Assembly (NCBI GenBank): GCA_030765045.1 | Contig: CM060962.1 | Span: forward strand, 150,269,525-150,333,524 | Direction: 5' to 3' | Length of the DNA stretch: 64,000 nucleotides | DNA from: Tenodera sinensis | Taxonomy: Eukaryota; Arthropoda; Insecta; Mantodea; Mantidae | In this document: piece after piece, positions 1-10,395 of the stretch | Position numbering within the stretch: the stretch's first letter is position 1 | How the letters are laid out: every line of letters starts with the position of its first letter | Notes under the pieces: generated by a model | Database searches by the model: none | Seen by the model: the letters and a program-made list of their open reading frames with translations, nothing else | What the model was told of the DNA's origin: nothing | Made by a program: the position numbers and the translations under genes

Positions 1-561
1 GTGCACGGCATACCGCGATTGACTCACTCCAGGATTCAGGCATCATCGTTCATTCACCAATCATGACCATTTCATTCCACCACACGAATCAGAGCACACC
101 ACTCACCATTATCACCAACGACTGCTACCAGGGGGCTCTCAGGGCTTAGGTCATGAGTGTCTCCTGGCCCTCAGCATCGCCACGCTGTTACTGCCTCTGG
201 CAAGCAGCTTTCATCTTCACCATAGAATGCGCAGGTGCAATATTGCGGTACTGCAACACCGAGGTTTCGACTTCCGGTGGGGTTTTTTAGTGAGTAGGCT
301 GCCCGGGTTCGAAGCCCAGGTAGCAGTCTTACACTCGCATGCTTGCATGCGGTTAGGGCGTAAGTAGCCTTTTTCCCCACCACAAAAAACCGAAGATCTT
401 TATCATTATCGAAGCTATTTAGAAACCTTGTTAACGTACGGTCACGATTCATCCAAAAGCCATCTTACTAACGCATTTTGGTGCATCGACACGGCTCTTC
501 ATGGCCTCTCGGAGACGCTGCTTCAAAAGACGGAACGCTAGAAGCCGGAGATTCTAACCAG
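1..561. other. Flank of the Polinton-like relic, no gene recognised
   Basis: No recognisable coding sequence. A frame of about 90 codons is open on the minus strand (171-452) but I recognise nothing in it. Around 300-330 the plus strand carries GGGTTCGAAGCCC, which resembles the B box of a tRNA-type Pol III promoter, so a decayed SINE is possible. No convincing A box or tail was found to support that. Confidence 0.3.
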
Positions 562-1388
562 GGATGGAGGGAACGGTATCATAAGAGCAATTTGTCTGAA
601 GAATTAGTTATGTACGGTAGATTGCATGGGGATATTTTCTATGTACTACTTTGTTACTACCGGGAGTTACTCTACAAATAAAATTAACTAAAGCGAAGGA
701 ATCGTTTTACATGATGAGTGAGAGCGCAGATCTGCAGGCTAGATTTCAATTCCTAGATGCCACTCTATACGTAAGAAAGGTAAAACCAGCTCCTAGCATC
801 TTGAGGGCCCATTTGAATGCTTTAGTAAAGGTAAATGCGAGACTCGACATAACGCGATGTGACGTTAGATCCTTCACTTTTGCAGCAGGTCAGAGTACCA
901 TCTCTATGGACAACGCCGTATTAGGTCCTTTACCAAAAAGAATACTCATAGGTATGACAGAAAATACAAATTTTTCGGGAACTCACACCACAAACCCTTT
1001 CGATTTTAAACATTTCAATTTGGAATATTTTGCAATATATGTTAACGGCCAACAAATTCCAGCAGAGGGTCTCTATATTGATACTTCTCACGAAAAAGGC
1101 ACAACGTTGGCCTACCAAACGCTCTTTTCCGGTTCCGGTATCCATCACACCAACAGTGGAATTCAAATCACACACGACATGTATATAACAGGTTATTTCC
1201 TAATACTTTACGATTTAACGCCAGACAGTGCCGCTTCGGAAGGGCACGTTTCTATATTAAATAACGGAAATATTAGAATAGAGCTTAGATTTAAAAAGAG
1301 GTTAACACAAGCCATCACGTGTATCATGTACTGCGAGTACAATTGTATTCAGGTAGATAAAGATCTGAGGGTGCACACTGACTATTAA
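562..1388 (+). pseudogene. Polinton/adintovirus-type major capsid protein, C-terminal part, frameshifted
   Basis: The conceptual product resembles the C-terminal half of the double jelly-roll major capsid protein of Polintons (Mavericks) and adintoviruses, proteins often annotated in arthropods as F54H12.2-like. Visible landmarks are YGRLHGDIF near the start, LLPGVTLQIKLTK, NPFDFKHFNLE in the middle, DLTPDSAAS, and a C terminus ending in acidic and aromatic residues. The first 30 or so residues read in one frame and the rest in another, so there is a frameshift near 640-651. The N-terminal half is absent upstream. The protease follows after two bases, which fits the capsid-protease neighbourhood of these elements. 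Family assignment is from recognised motifs; loss of function is inferred from the frameshift and truncation. Confidence 0.78.
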
Positions 1389-1390
1389 AT

Positions 1391-1842
1391 ATGAACACCT
1401 TACAGATAGAACAAACTTTGCGCGGTATTCCAAATTTTGCAGGCGTTTTTGCATCAGACATGCTCCCTACAGAATTTGCTAAACCGTCTACATTTGTAAT
1501 AAATTTAGATCCTCACAACCTACCTGGTTCACACTGGATAGCTGTTACCCAAAATTTCAATTCTTTTGCATGGTATTTCGATTCATATGGCCCCCTCCCT
1601 TTATAAAACCCTTGAAAGACTTTGTTCCATTTCATTTCACCTTTAACAAACGCCAACTTCAAAGCCTCTACTCTGACATCTGCGGCCAGTACGTGTGCCT
1701 CTATACTCTTCACGTTTGCACCAGAGGATACACCATGAACGAGTTCGTAGCACTGTTCACCCCTGCCGACCCAGATCGTCAAGCTAGAGAAATGTTCCAC
1801 AAAGAGTTTCCGGTTTGGCGGTGCAAGAAGAAGGGACAGTGA
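1391..1842 (+). pseudogene. Adenain/Ulp1-like cysteine protease of a Polinton-type element, frameshifted
   Basis: This resembles the capsid-maturation cysteine protease found beside the capsid gene in Polintons and adintoviruses. The catalytic layout is readable: His in GSHWIAV, Asp in WYFDSYG, and Cys in SDICGQYVCLYTL, the last matching the Ulp1/adenain active-site block. The first 70 residues end in TAA just after the Asp motif. The remainder continues in another frame from about 1590, so a single indel near 1590-1606 separates His/Asp from Cys. Total conceptual length of about 150 residues is near normal for this family. The ATG at 1391 lies directly after the capsid stop, which supports this start. 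The triad residues are present but the frame is broken. Confidence 0.78.
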
Positions 1843-1887
1843 TGCCTACCTGGTATAAAAGTAAGTACCTTAGTTTCTGCTCAGTCT

Positions 1888-2367
1888 TTGTGCAAGATGG
1901 AGGGAGCAGTTGTCGTGGATTATACAGCGCTCAAGGGAAACGGCAAAGAAGTAATCATAAAAGAACTAGCCATCGTTGGAAATGGGATTGTTCAAAGCTA
2001 TCATTTTTCAAGCCCATATCTTTGGAATAGTAAACTTGATGCATTTAACAGAGAGAGTAAAACTGGAATACATTTTAACGATGGTTACATTCCTTACAGC
2101 ATGCTAAAAACTGTACTGGAAGAAGCGGTGGCAGGGCACATCTCTCTCTTTGCTTATGACAAGGATAAATGTGAAGTTCTTTCTGAACTCTGCAATAGAA
2201 CTTTTATCAATTTAAAAAAGGAATTTAGCTGCCCCAAGCCAGAAAACCTCTATCATCAGTTGCACTGCGGATTTCCTTGTCATAAGTTCTCAAACACTCA
2301 CTGTGCATGCAAACACGCCCACGCCATGTTCAGTTGGCTGAAACATCATAAACCTAAAAAAACTTAA
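1888..2367 (+). CDS. Uncharacterised His/Cys-rich protein of the Polinton-like relic
   Basis: This is the only long intact frame of the cluster, 159 codons. The N-terminal half alternates strands and helices (VVVDYTALKG, then KELAIVG), loosely reminiscent of DEDD exonuclease folds, but the second acidic residue of that motif is not visible. The C-terminal 40 residues are rich in Cys and His (HCGFPCHKF, THCACKHAHAM) and could bind zinc. Similar proteins are, to my recollection, widespread and unnamed in insect genomes. ATG codons at 1888 and 1897 are both possible starts. It lies 45 bases after the protease and in the same direction, so it probably belonged to the same element. No function is claimed. 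Confidence 0.5.
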   Translation: MCKMEGAVVVDYTALKGNGKEVIIKELAIVGNGIVQSYHFSSPYLWNSKLDAFNRESKTGIHFNDGYIPYSMLKTVLEEAVAGHISLFAYDKDKCEVLSELCNRTFINLKKEFSCPKPENLYHQLHCGFPCHKFSNTHCACKHAHAMFSWLKHHKPKKT

Positions 2368-2439
2368 CACCAGATGTCCTGCAGAGAGCTCTAACAGACA
2401 CGATGCTTCCTTTGTTTCAGCTGTATAACAGTCGACGAG

Positions 2440-2990
2440 ATGCGTTCAAGAGGTAAGCAGATCAAAACTATGCGCCGCCAATCTGAAGCGACTCCTCCGG
2501 AACCAGTGCTGCATCGCAGGACCTACTTCATCACCAAACATCACTGCAGGTACATCAGCCTCGGATTCTACAAAAGAAGAAACTACGAGGCTCACGTGGA
2601 AATTGGTGGAGTAAAACATCCTACTACTTCACGACTCTGCTAAATCACCTACTCAAACTTGCTGAGCATCTCTGCAAAGAGCAGTCCTACAGATGCATCG
2701 AAGAGCAGTTTCGCCTCAAATCCATAAATGGGCATCATGCTAGGATACAAACGGAAAATTCGCACGTCATTCTCTGTTTAGATGACGTAAATTATCCATT
2801 GTGTAACGCAAATATATTACATCAACTTGCTAAATATGTCTTAGCCACAGCAGATGTAAAAGAATATGTCAACAGTGCTTCAGGCAGTACCACCTTTGTA
2901 CTTCCAAAAGAAAATGCTTCATGTTTCGTACTTTACGATGTCATATGTGACGAAATAAACTCAAATCTTGTATCTTATAAGAATGAATAA
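2440..2990 (+). pseudogene. Two-frame uncharacterised protein of the Polinton-like relic
   Basis: Two overlapping frames appear to be halves of one protein. The first (2440-2643) contains RRTYFITKHHCRYISLGFYK and YEAHVEIGGVKHP. The second is open from about 2487 to the stop at 2990 and contains SYYFTTLLNHLLKLAEHLCK, then SHVILCLDDVNYPLCNAN and LHQLAKYVLATADV. The N-terminal block reminds me of small proteins of arthropod virus-like elements, but I cannot name the family. The crossover would lie near 2610-2645. If so this is a single frameshifted gene. Alternatively the second frame is the only real gene. It follows the His/Cys-rich gene in the same direction. Confidence 0.42.
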
Positions 2991-3232
2991 AAAAAATTAA
3001 CTTACATTGCGTGTTTCTGTTTACCTCCTTTACATCCAAAGATAGGGAAAAAATCTCTCCCATCCTTAATTACACATTGAAATCAATATATCGGTAAGAT
3101 AAAATTAATTAAGTAACCTTGCGTCAGCCAGCCGGCCTTGGCTAGCGTTCATTCAATGTTAGCCTACTCCACATCAAACAAATATCAAGAAGCCTTCCCC
3201 TTTAGGCCGTGGCCGCGGCACCGCCCTTAACC

Positions 3233-3476
3233 TGCGGGGGTGGGCCATACAAACCAGGCAGGCCACTAACGAACAAACTATTTGATTTTTACTTCGTTTT
3301 GAAATTGTTTAAAAAAGTTTTATTTTTTATTTATTATTTTTTTCGGGTGGACCACAGTTTTGGCAGAAACAGCCCATTTAGCAGGTAAACAAGCGAACTA
3401 GGTATACTAGAAACACATTTAAGGTGGGCCACTTTTTTGGGGTGGGCCAAATTTGTTTGGAGGTGGGCCAACCCCC
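3233..3476. repeat. Cluster of GGTGGGCCA motifs
   Basis: The nonamer GGTGGGCCA, or a close variant, occurs four times in about 240 bases, at roughly 3238, 3423, 3439 and 3461; GGGTGGACCA at about 3345 is a further variant. Spacing is irregular, so this is a motif cluster and not a simple tandem repeat. Function unknown. Confidence 0.5.
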
Positions 3477-3539
3477 AAAATTTTGGGAGGTGAACGAACG
3501 GACTAAACGACGTGTATTACTACTACCATTAGAGATAGA

Positions 3540-3885
3540 CCAAAACATGCTATACAATGTCAAAATAAATTTCCTTGTAGGGTGAACCATTTCGGAGATA
3601 TTCCTTGTTAGGCGTATAAGTTTCAGAAAACTTAAAACTTTCATAAAATGGAACATCGTTGTTCATTTTTTATATGCCAAGTGTGCAAAGAGAACGGAAT
3701 CTCAAAGCTTTAGAGGATTTGACTATCGCACAAATCCCCTTGCACCTACAAGGAAATAAGCAATAAGATAATTTGTACAAATGTTTATCTTAACTAACAC
3801 GAAGAAGACATAGGTATAAGGCTATTACAAGCGTAGAGAAAGTCATGTGAGTACAACACATCAGATTTTTTTTGTTACTAGTTTT
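3540..3885. repeat. Dispersed repeat family G, copy 1
   Basis: Aligns by eye over about 330 bases with 10950-11285, sharing long near-identical runs such as TTGTAGGGTGAACCA, AAGTGTGCAAAGA and ACAAGGAAATAAGCAATAAG, and ending in AACACATCAGATTTTTT in both. Shorter pieces of the same family recur at 43160-43367, 45480-46960 and 53510-53600. It has no coding capacity that I can recognise. Confidence 0.7.
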
Positions 3886-4065
3886 GTATTACTCTTGTTA
3901 TTGGGTTGACGATTACATATCATGTATGCATGATCTTAAGGAAGAAATAAAGAAATATAGTTCAATTTGTGGTTGGATGATTTATTGGCTGGTTGTATGC
4001 TTGATTAAGCACAAGATAGGCAGTAGAAAAAGTGTCTTCCCTCTCTTTTGCTATATATATATAAA

Positions 4066-4977
4066 ACAGAGTGGAAGTCATCACATTAATTTAAACCAGT
4101 AATACACCTCGGTATTCGGAACACATTTTGTATCTTACGTTTTTGTCTCTGACCATTTCCTACGGAGATATTTTAGTTTCGGCGAAAACATGCTGGCACC
4201 ACTGCAGATTGTGTTATTTACCTTTTTGTTGTTTAAAGACACTGTCAATTCACAGGATCACATTAGCGTCGCCGGTGTGCTGGAATTTCGTCCCGTAGGA
4301 GTACTTTTCCATTGCCAGTAAATCAACTAAGACGGACATGCACACTTATAAACGATCGATCTGGGCCGGGTTGGAAACCACGGCCTTGGGATCAGTAGGC
4401 CAGCGTCTAACCAACTGAGCCACGCAGACCGACATAGATTTTGTGGGTGTCACTTCCACTAGGTCAGTACATAAACAAACAACGTGGCGTGGTATCTCGT
4501 GAACGTAAGCGAATACCACGCCATGTCCTTCCATGTTTACTGTGCGAGTGTACGCCAGTTAGAATCGTTATATCCTAAAACATTGCACCACCCTGCAAGC
4601 GGCCGACGTGTTTACATCCAGAAGTCGGGTCAATTCCCTGACCAACATCAACGCAACGTTGCCAAGTTACACGTCTGAAAAAGCTATTCGGAATACCCTT
4701 TTAACTCTTTTAACTGATTAATTGTTTCGAAACCCTGTCTGATGTCTCATAATTACTACCACAGCTATGTCAGAAATAAATTACTCTACGCATCTTACAA
4801 GTAACAAACTATTATCTTCGTACATTCTTGTGGAATTACGCATCCAATTTGCAACAAAAACCATTTAGTTTTTCGAAATCGACTGATCAAAGAACAAAAT
4901 GCCATTAGACTTTTTTGGTTGTAGTGCTTTTATGAAGCACATATTAGAAGTAATGTGATAAGTTCCCTCCCACCCGG
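4066..4977 (-). mobile_element. MITE family A, copy 1, interrupted by a SINE
   Basis: A non-coding element with terminal inverted repeats, in inverted orientation relative to the copy at 18336-19015. Removing the SINE and its duplicated flank leaves about 680 bases, the same length as the other copy. The left end reads CAGAGTGGAAG and the right end CACCCGGTA. Flanking TA dinucleotides lie in a short TATATA run, which suggests the Tc1/mariner superfamily. Internal similarity to copy 2 is clear, for example GTCTCTGACCATTTC and AAAGAACAAAATGCC. Confidence 0.7.
4214..4433 (-). mobile_element. tRNA-derived SINE, family S1, copy 1
   Basis: A minus-strand SINE: tRNA-like head at the right (A box within TGGCTCAGTTGGTTAGACG, degenerate B box), conserved body, and a tail ending TTTAAACAAC at the left. 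Body and head match 8202-8426 and 44979-45218. It sits inside MITE A copy 1: flanks GCAGATTGTG and AGATTTTGTG are an imperfect target-site duplication, and the uninterrupted site is present in MITE A copy 2 near 18875-18885. The B-box region is mutated (GGGTTGGAAACC), so it is old. Confidence 0.85.
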
Positions 4978-4987
4978 TAGGTGTATA

Positions 4988-6898
4988 CAGGGTGGAAGTG
5001 AAATAATCCGCCAGACTTTAACAGCGAATTTCTCTTATTGTCAATAACAAGAAAGTCTAATACCAAAAAGCTGAAAAGTTTATAGTTTTCTAGAAAAAAA
5101 TTATCAAAAACATTTATCACCACCTGGCTGAATTATTATGGATTAAAGGTTCTTGGTTTAACGCTATATTCATAGACAATTGAATAAACGACAACTTTTT
5201 CCTTTGGCGTACTTCAATAGATTCAACGGTTTTTATGTAAATTAAATTTTAAAAACCCATAATTTCTTGATCCTTGTAGAACTGGCAACACCGTATCAGT
5301 TGTGTTTGCTTTCTTTGCATATCGGTGTAGATCATGCGGAATGTTTACTTAATCGCATGCATTTTTTATATCGAAGCCGCAAAATATGTGAAGCCTGACT
5401 ACAGGCATTGAATACTTGCTCTAAACTCTTATTTCAAATTAATTCCAATGTTATTGCATACTTGTTACTGCTAATAAATGTTAGCTATTAAAAGTCTGGC
5501 CATTTTTTGTTTCTAAAGCTAACATGTAAATAGCGGTTAGTCTGTGACTGGGCACGAACACCAGTGTCAAATTTGCTTACCTACATTTCTTTAAATACTT
5601 TGATATCTTTCGCACATACTCACGTGCATCTTGTCGGAAACTTCGTGTTGCAAATTTCACAAACTCCAGTTCTTTAGCGCTCATAAGATTCTTGTTAAAA
5701 CTTGATGGAGTAATTGTTGGAAGCGAAAGGTTCCAAAAACTTCTGAATCGTGTTATAAAAATTCATTTTCTTAGATGTAGGTACATGCTTGTATAAAGCA
5801 CATTAGTCCCGTTTCAAATCAGGTATACTAAACATTAAAGAGAATTGCACACTTACCGGGCCATATGTGTAAATAATTGCACATACATTTTGTTTAAACA
5901 TTTTGCAGTGGAGCGTAAATTTACATTATAAATGATGCTTTCCTAAAGGTTTAGCAATTACTAGTATCACATTGTTAAATTCAATACGGAATAACGGTAT
6001 CAATTACGCAGGAGGTGTTTCAGCAGGAGTGACATAATCTTGGAATGCTCAATACAGGTAACCTAACCTCCAGCCATTAGCTGCCAGCAGCGGCACCAAT
6101 GATCCATACATACGTCTTACAGACGATATGAGAACTGCATGTGTTCACATGTGTAAGTGTAAGAAACAAACTATCTTACTATTTATTATGAATATGAACA
6201 TCTTGTTAGATCTGTACCATTCCGTAAATAAATTGAATAAGGCAAATCGTGTTTGCTCAGCATGCATACGCAGTAAGTAGATATGGGCATGGCGTATATT
6301 CGTTTCATTTTAAGTGAATTTATGTATTTCTGATTGATTTAAAGCTTTTTATGTTTATATCATATTTCTGACTTCCTAATGGAGGTAATACTATAACTGG
6401 TGTTGGAAGTTAGTAAACAATTTTACGCGGCGTTTAAAATAAGAATCCGATTCCAAGTGAAGCCTTTATCTTATGATATAAGCCTCTCAAATAGAACAGG
6501 CCAGATATTCATGCCTGTAAAATGACCAAATAAAGTATTTGTAATTATGCGGAAATGTAAGATTTGAGGCAATGCTTTCATACAGGGTAACCAGACATAA
6601 CCTTACCTTTTGAAGCAATTTTCTGGTGTCTGGCGCAGCACGACAAAACATCTGAATTCAATACATGGCTAACGCTACTTAAATGGGTGTTATAGAGCAT
6701 TGGAATAGTTTATTGATCCGACGATAAAAGCTCAGTACCTGATCAACAGGTTGTGCCATGTTGCCACACACTCTCACCTTTAAATGCGATTATCTATTTA
6801 ACGATGCATTTAATTAAAAAAAAGTTATTGGAATTGTTTGTTAGTTTACATCAACTCTCTCACTTCCTTCAGTCTGGCGGATTATTTCACTTCCATCC
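4988..6898. mobile_element. Inverted-terminal-repeat element family B, copy 1 (about 1.9 kb, non-coding)
   Basis: The ends are inverted repeats of about 30 bases: CAGGGTGGAAGTGAAATAA at the left, and the reverse complement of GGATGGAAGTGAAATAATCC at the right, both continuing into CCGCCAGACT. Each end is bounded by TA. There is no coding frame of note. The right 350 bases match 21375-21714 and the left 600 bases match 24545-24928, both inverted, so a second interrupted copy exists. The TA boundaries and CAGGG(A)TG ends suggest a non-autonomous Tc1/mariner-type element. Confidence 0.75.
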
Positions 6899-6906
6899 TA
6901 TATATA

Positions 6907-7785
6907 CAGGTGTAAATGAATAACACCGCACGAATTTTATTGGTAATCGAGGGTTATAAACAATCAATTTGAGACAGAAAACCAATGGACTACGACGTCA
7001 AGTTAATAAGTTATACATATTCAAAGTAACTACGGATTGTGACCAATATATCATAACCAGAAAGAAATATGACAATATTAACCACTGAAATCCAAATAGT
7101 GCTAATTAGGAACTTAGTGAAGCCTGTCTGTTGTCTCTCTGAAGCATTTTTAAATTGTAGCGTTACCAAAAGCGCTTAAGTTGTGGACTTAACATGTGGC
7201 TGCACACCACTGCAATGGATAACAGGTTGTGGCGAGCGGCTTAAGAAATACAGAGAAGTTCTAAAACGTGTGCTTATTGTCAACCTAATAAACCCGTGAA
7301 AGCGAGTTCAAATCCGGAGAGGGGATAAGTTTTTTTCTCTTTCTTTTCCACTTTGAAAGTAATCTTCTGCGTTTGCTTTAAAATAGCAAAATACGATCAT
7401 CATATGTAATGCACAGAGTATTGCTTACTTTTGCTTCTTGTCACATCTGATGACTTAGGCTGGAGGGTTATGTGTCGCCATTGTTCTGAAGCTGTTTGTT
7501 GGCTATAATTGTCCATGTTAAGAAGAGCAATTTTCAATCTATCGGTTGGCCTTCTGTAAACAGTTCACAAAACGCTGAACCAAGTAATAGCACTAAGTAC
7601 TACGACTTCCCAAAAGAAGTGCTGAATATCTATGTTAGCATGACAAATGTCTAATATTGCCAATAGGTGACAATAATAAGCATGGAAGACACTAACACCA
7701 CCATGTGGTGACTGTTTCCTACACAAGTCACCCACGTCTCATTTCCTATTTCCTTCAGCACATAATAACATTGCGTTGAAACAGT
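6907..7785 (+). mobile_element. Family C element, half copy (C1) with tRNA-like module
   Basis: Begins CAGGTGTAAATGAATAAC next to a TATATA run shared with the end of family B. It contains a tRNA-like stretch near 7240-7320 whose B box reads GCGAGTTCAAATCC. The rest is the inverse of 19830-20345. Similarity ends abruptly at AACATTGCGTT near 7785, the same internal point at which the other half copy (C2) stops. No protein is encoded. Confidence 0.6.
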
Positions 7786-7799
7786 TAAATAGATACTGT

Positions 7800-8960
7800 A
7801 GGAGCAGGGAGCAAAATTAAATTTTTACCGAATTAACTGACATGCACCTGGTGAATGGCAAAGCAGGAGGTTGTTCTGCAATAGCTGCATGGATTTACAC
7901 CGAAAGGTACCCCAATAGACGGCAGTACCATTGGACTACTTTCGAATTTGTAGATCGGCGTTTGCGAGAAAGTGGTTCTGTGGTGCCAAATAAAGCAGAT
8001 TGCTGTGCTAGAAGTGCTTATTGCACCCCAGAGTTTGAAGAAAGCGTACTGGATTTATGGCACATACAATGGGCGTCAACCACATAAGTGTCTGGCAAGT
8101 TTTGCATGAGAAGAAGCTCTACCCTTCCATCTGCAAAATGTGCAAGCCTTAACTCTGGAAATTTGTGATGTACGCTTGCAGTTTTGCTGCCTTAAGGCAG
8201 CAAAAAAAAAATGTTGTTTAACAACGCTGTCAATTGCTAGGATCACGTCAGCGTCGTCAGTGCACCGGAATTTTGTCCCGCGGGAGTTCTGTTACATGCC
8301 AGTAAATCTACTGACATGGAGCTGTCGTTTTAAGCACACTTTAAAACCATCGTTCTGGGCCGGATTTGAACCCGCAACCTTGGGATCAGTAGGCCAGCGT
8401 ACAACCAACAGAGCCACCCAGACCGACTTAAGGCAGCCACCGGAACTGTTTTCAGTGGTGTTATTCACCATGAAGCCACGTTTACCAGGGATGGGCCGAT
8501 TCTAAATTACAAGAACAGTCACATATGGGCATTGGAAAAACCCCATTCCACTGTTCAGAAGAGCCACCAACAGCAGTTTATGGTGAACACATGACTGGCA
8601 TTGTTTCTGATCACGTCATTGGGTCATACCCGCTTCGTTCTGGACTGCGTGGCAACACTTATAAAATATTTTTGAAGGATGTACTGCCAGCCCTTTTGGA
8701 AGAAGTGCCGCTTGATGTTCATGCTCAACTGCACTTCCAGCGCGACGGTGCTCCTGTGCGTTATGCTATAAGCATACGCGCACATCTAAATCGAGTCTTC
8801 TCCAATCGTTGTATCGGAAGAGGCAGTCCTACCGTGCCTTGGCTACCTCGTTCGCTGGATCTCAATCCCATGAATTTATTTCACTGGGTCATCTTCAGAT
8901 TGTGGTGTATTCACTACACGCTTTATATTACCTTCTCCTGTACGTCCGCACGTCTGTAGG
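7800..8960 (+). pseudogene. Mariner/IS630-type transposase with DUF4817-like HTH, split by a SINE
   Basis: A decayed transposase. The N-terminal frame (7842-8087) resembles the DUF4817 helix-turn-helix found before DDE_3 domains, with TERYPNRRQYHWTTFEFVDR and RLRESGSV. Next comes a fragment like VSVWQVLHEKKLYPSICK, then the SINE. The C-terminal frame (8525-8959) holds LPALLEEVPLDVHAQLHFQR, the second catalytic Asp in HFQRDGAPVRYA, and WLPRSLDLNPMNLF where the family normally has a third acidic residue in SPDLNP; here Pro is replaced by Leu. Three frames are needed to read through, so it is dead. A C-terminal relic of the same family lies at 60670-61130 on the minus strand. Confidence 0.8.
8202..8426 (-). 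mobile_element. tRNA-derived SINE, family S1, copy 2, with exact 11 bp duplication
   Basis: Same family as the copies at 4214 and 44979, minus strand, with a T-rich stretch at the left corresponding to its A-rich tail. The B-box region reads GGATTTGAACCC. It is flanked on both sides by CTTAAGGCAGC (8191-8201 and 8427-8437), an exact target-site duplication. It lies within the transposase relic, so it inserted after that transposon. Confidence 0.92.
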
Positions 8961-9069
8961 CATGCGTGTGCGTACGCGTGAGGGCGGGCGTACGTGTCTA
9001 TGTATCTATGTGTATTTTTTATTTTATTTGTACTGCATGCTCCGTTACATATTAACACTGTGGCAGTAA

Positions 9070-9690
9070 GTTTAGGTCACACCCCGAATTCACAATTTTC
9101 TGTTATATTTAATTTTATTATACAATATTTTAAGAACTGTTAAAGAATGAATGTTAAATTATATATGTTAGGTAAAACAGCTCTAATTTATACTTAGGTA
9201 TGCTATAGATGAACAGCATGGCAATGTCCGGATATTACAGCTTCTGTGGTTCAAACAAATGATGAACAAAGACTATTACAAAAATTTTCACTTAACGACG
9301 GAAAAACAACGGTTAGCAACAGGTATTAAAGTATGGAGAAGGAGAATTAATATGGTTAAAGAATACATGTAATAAGACAACGAGAGCTTTTCTACCTAAT
9401 TTAGTTAAAGAAGACCAATCAATGTACCGAATCGTTATTAATAAAATATTATTGAAGTGAATAAAAATGATCTACGAAAGAAAGTAGTATCATTTCCAAA
9501 CGACTTCCCTGCACCCACAAGTCTCATCGGATATAGCCGACTAGGCGAGCCGAGCGAAGAAGGTGGGAGAGATTTAATGCGACCGCCGCAACACTACATG
9601 CATTTCTATAAATTAAAGAGTATTCAGTTTAACAATTTAGCTATTTTTTTCCATAATTTATGTTTGCAAAGTCTATGTTGTTAACAAAGT
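9070..9690. other. Unassigned, possible decayed coding tail
   Basis: No firm feature. A plus-strand frame at 9457-9684 contains SFPNDFPAPTSLIGYSRLGE, which has the look of a conserved retroelement C-terminal tail, and the preceding bases translate to a fragment like TRAFLPNLVKEDQSMYRIVI. I cannot name the family. AT-rich elsewhere. Confidence 0.3.
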
Positions 9691-10079
9691 TAAAAAATTA
9701 ATTTGTGTAGTTCATGACAAGAATATTATAGTTTACTGGCCACTGTCCACCTCTTTGTTTAATGTTTAGTGTAAGTCGTCTTTCACTTGTCAGTAGAGTA
9801 CACTCATATATTAAGTGGTTCACTACCGAGTCTGCTTGATCACACTTGCATATGGCACTTTCCAAAATGTTGAATCTGTTGAGGTACACTCTTTGTTTTC
9901 CCATGCCTGGTTAGGATGACTGAAATCTGCCCACTTAATGGAATCTTCTTTTTAACCGTTCTTTAACTGAAGGGAAAAACATTTTGGTGATCGTTCCTTT
10001 GGTAGTGTTATCCCATATGTGTTGCCATCTACGTAACCCTCCTCCCTCGGCTTCCTTGATGATATGGGTTTTGGGGGTC

Positions 10080-10395
10080 TTATTGTAGATAACCTCTGTT
10101 ATCTTCTTGCGTAGCTTTCTTTGCTAATTTATCTGCTATTTCCTTGCCACGTGGCCCCACGTGGGCCTTTACCCTTTTTATGTGTACTGCCCAAAAATTT
10201 TCTTGCACTTGCTTAATCTTAGCCTTTATTTCTTCTATTATTCTGTTCCGGATTTGGCTAGTCTTGAGAAGATCTACTGTAATCTGACTGTCGGAGTACA
10301 CTACACCTAATTTCTCTCCTACATTGGGTTCACTGTTACCTTCTAGTTCTATAAGACACTGTAGAATAGGTATCTGTTCAGCTTAATTGTTTGAG
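10080..10395 (-). pseudogene. LINE RNase H domain, C-terminal part
   Basis: Contains YSDSQITVDLL, corresponding to the internal catalytic Asp, and VKAHVGPRGKEIADKLAKKA, the C-terminal RNase H signature. The segment reading EQIPILQCLIELEG precedes it. The first part of the same domain lies about 900 bases to the right, beyond an inserted repeat. Confidence 0.8.

Larger units (their letters stand above)
2991..4060. other. Intergenic, decayed repeats
   Basis: No gene seen. The segment holds a cluster of GGTGGGCCA motifs and a stretch of family G repeat, both listed separately, plus AT-rich unique-looking sequence with a short TATATA run at its right edge where the next element begins. Confidence 0.5.

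Noticed and set aside
1815..2030. 71-codon frame overlapping the start of the His/Cys-rich gene
   Set aside because: Overlaps a longer, better-supported frame. A GTAAGT...CAG pair here could be a short intron but nothing else supports splicing.
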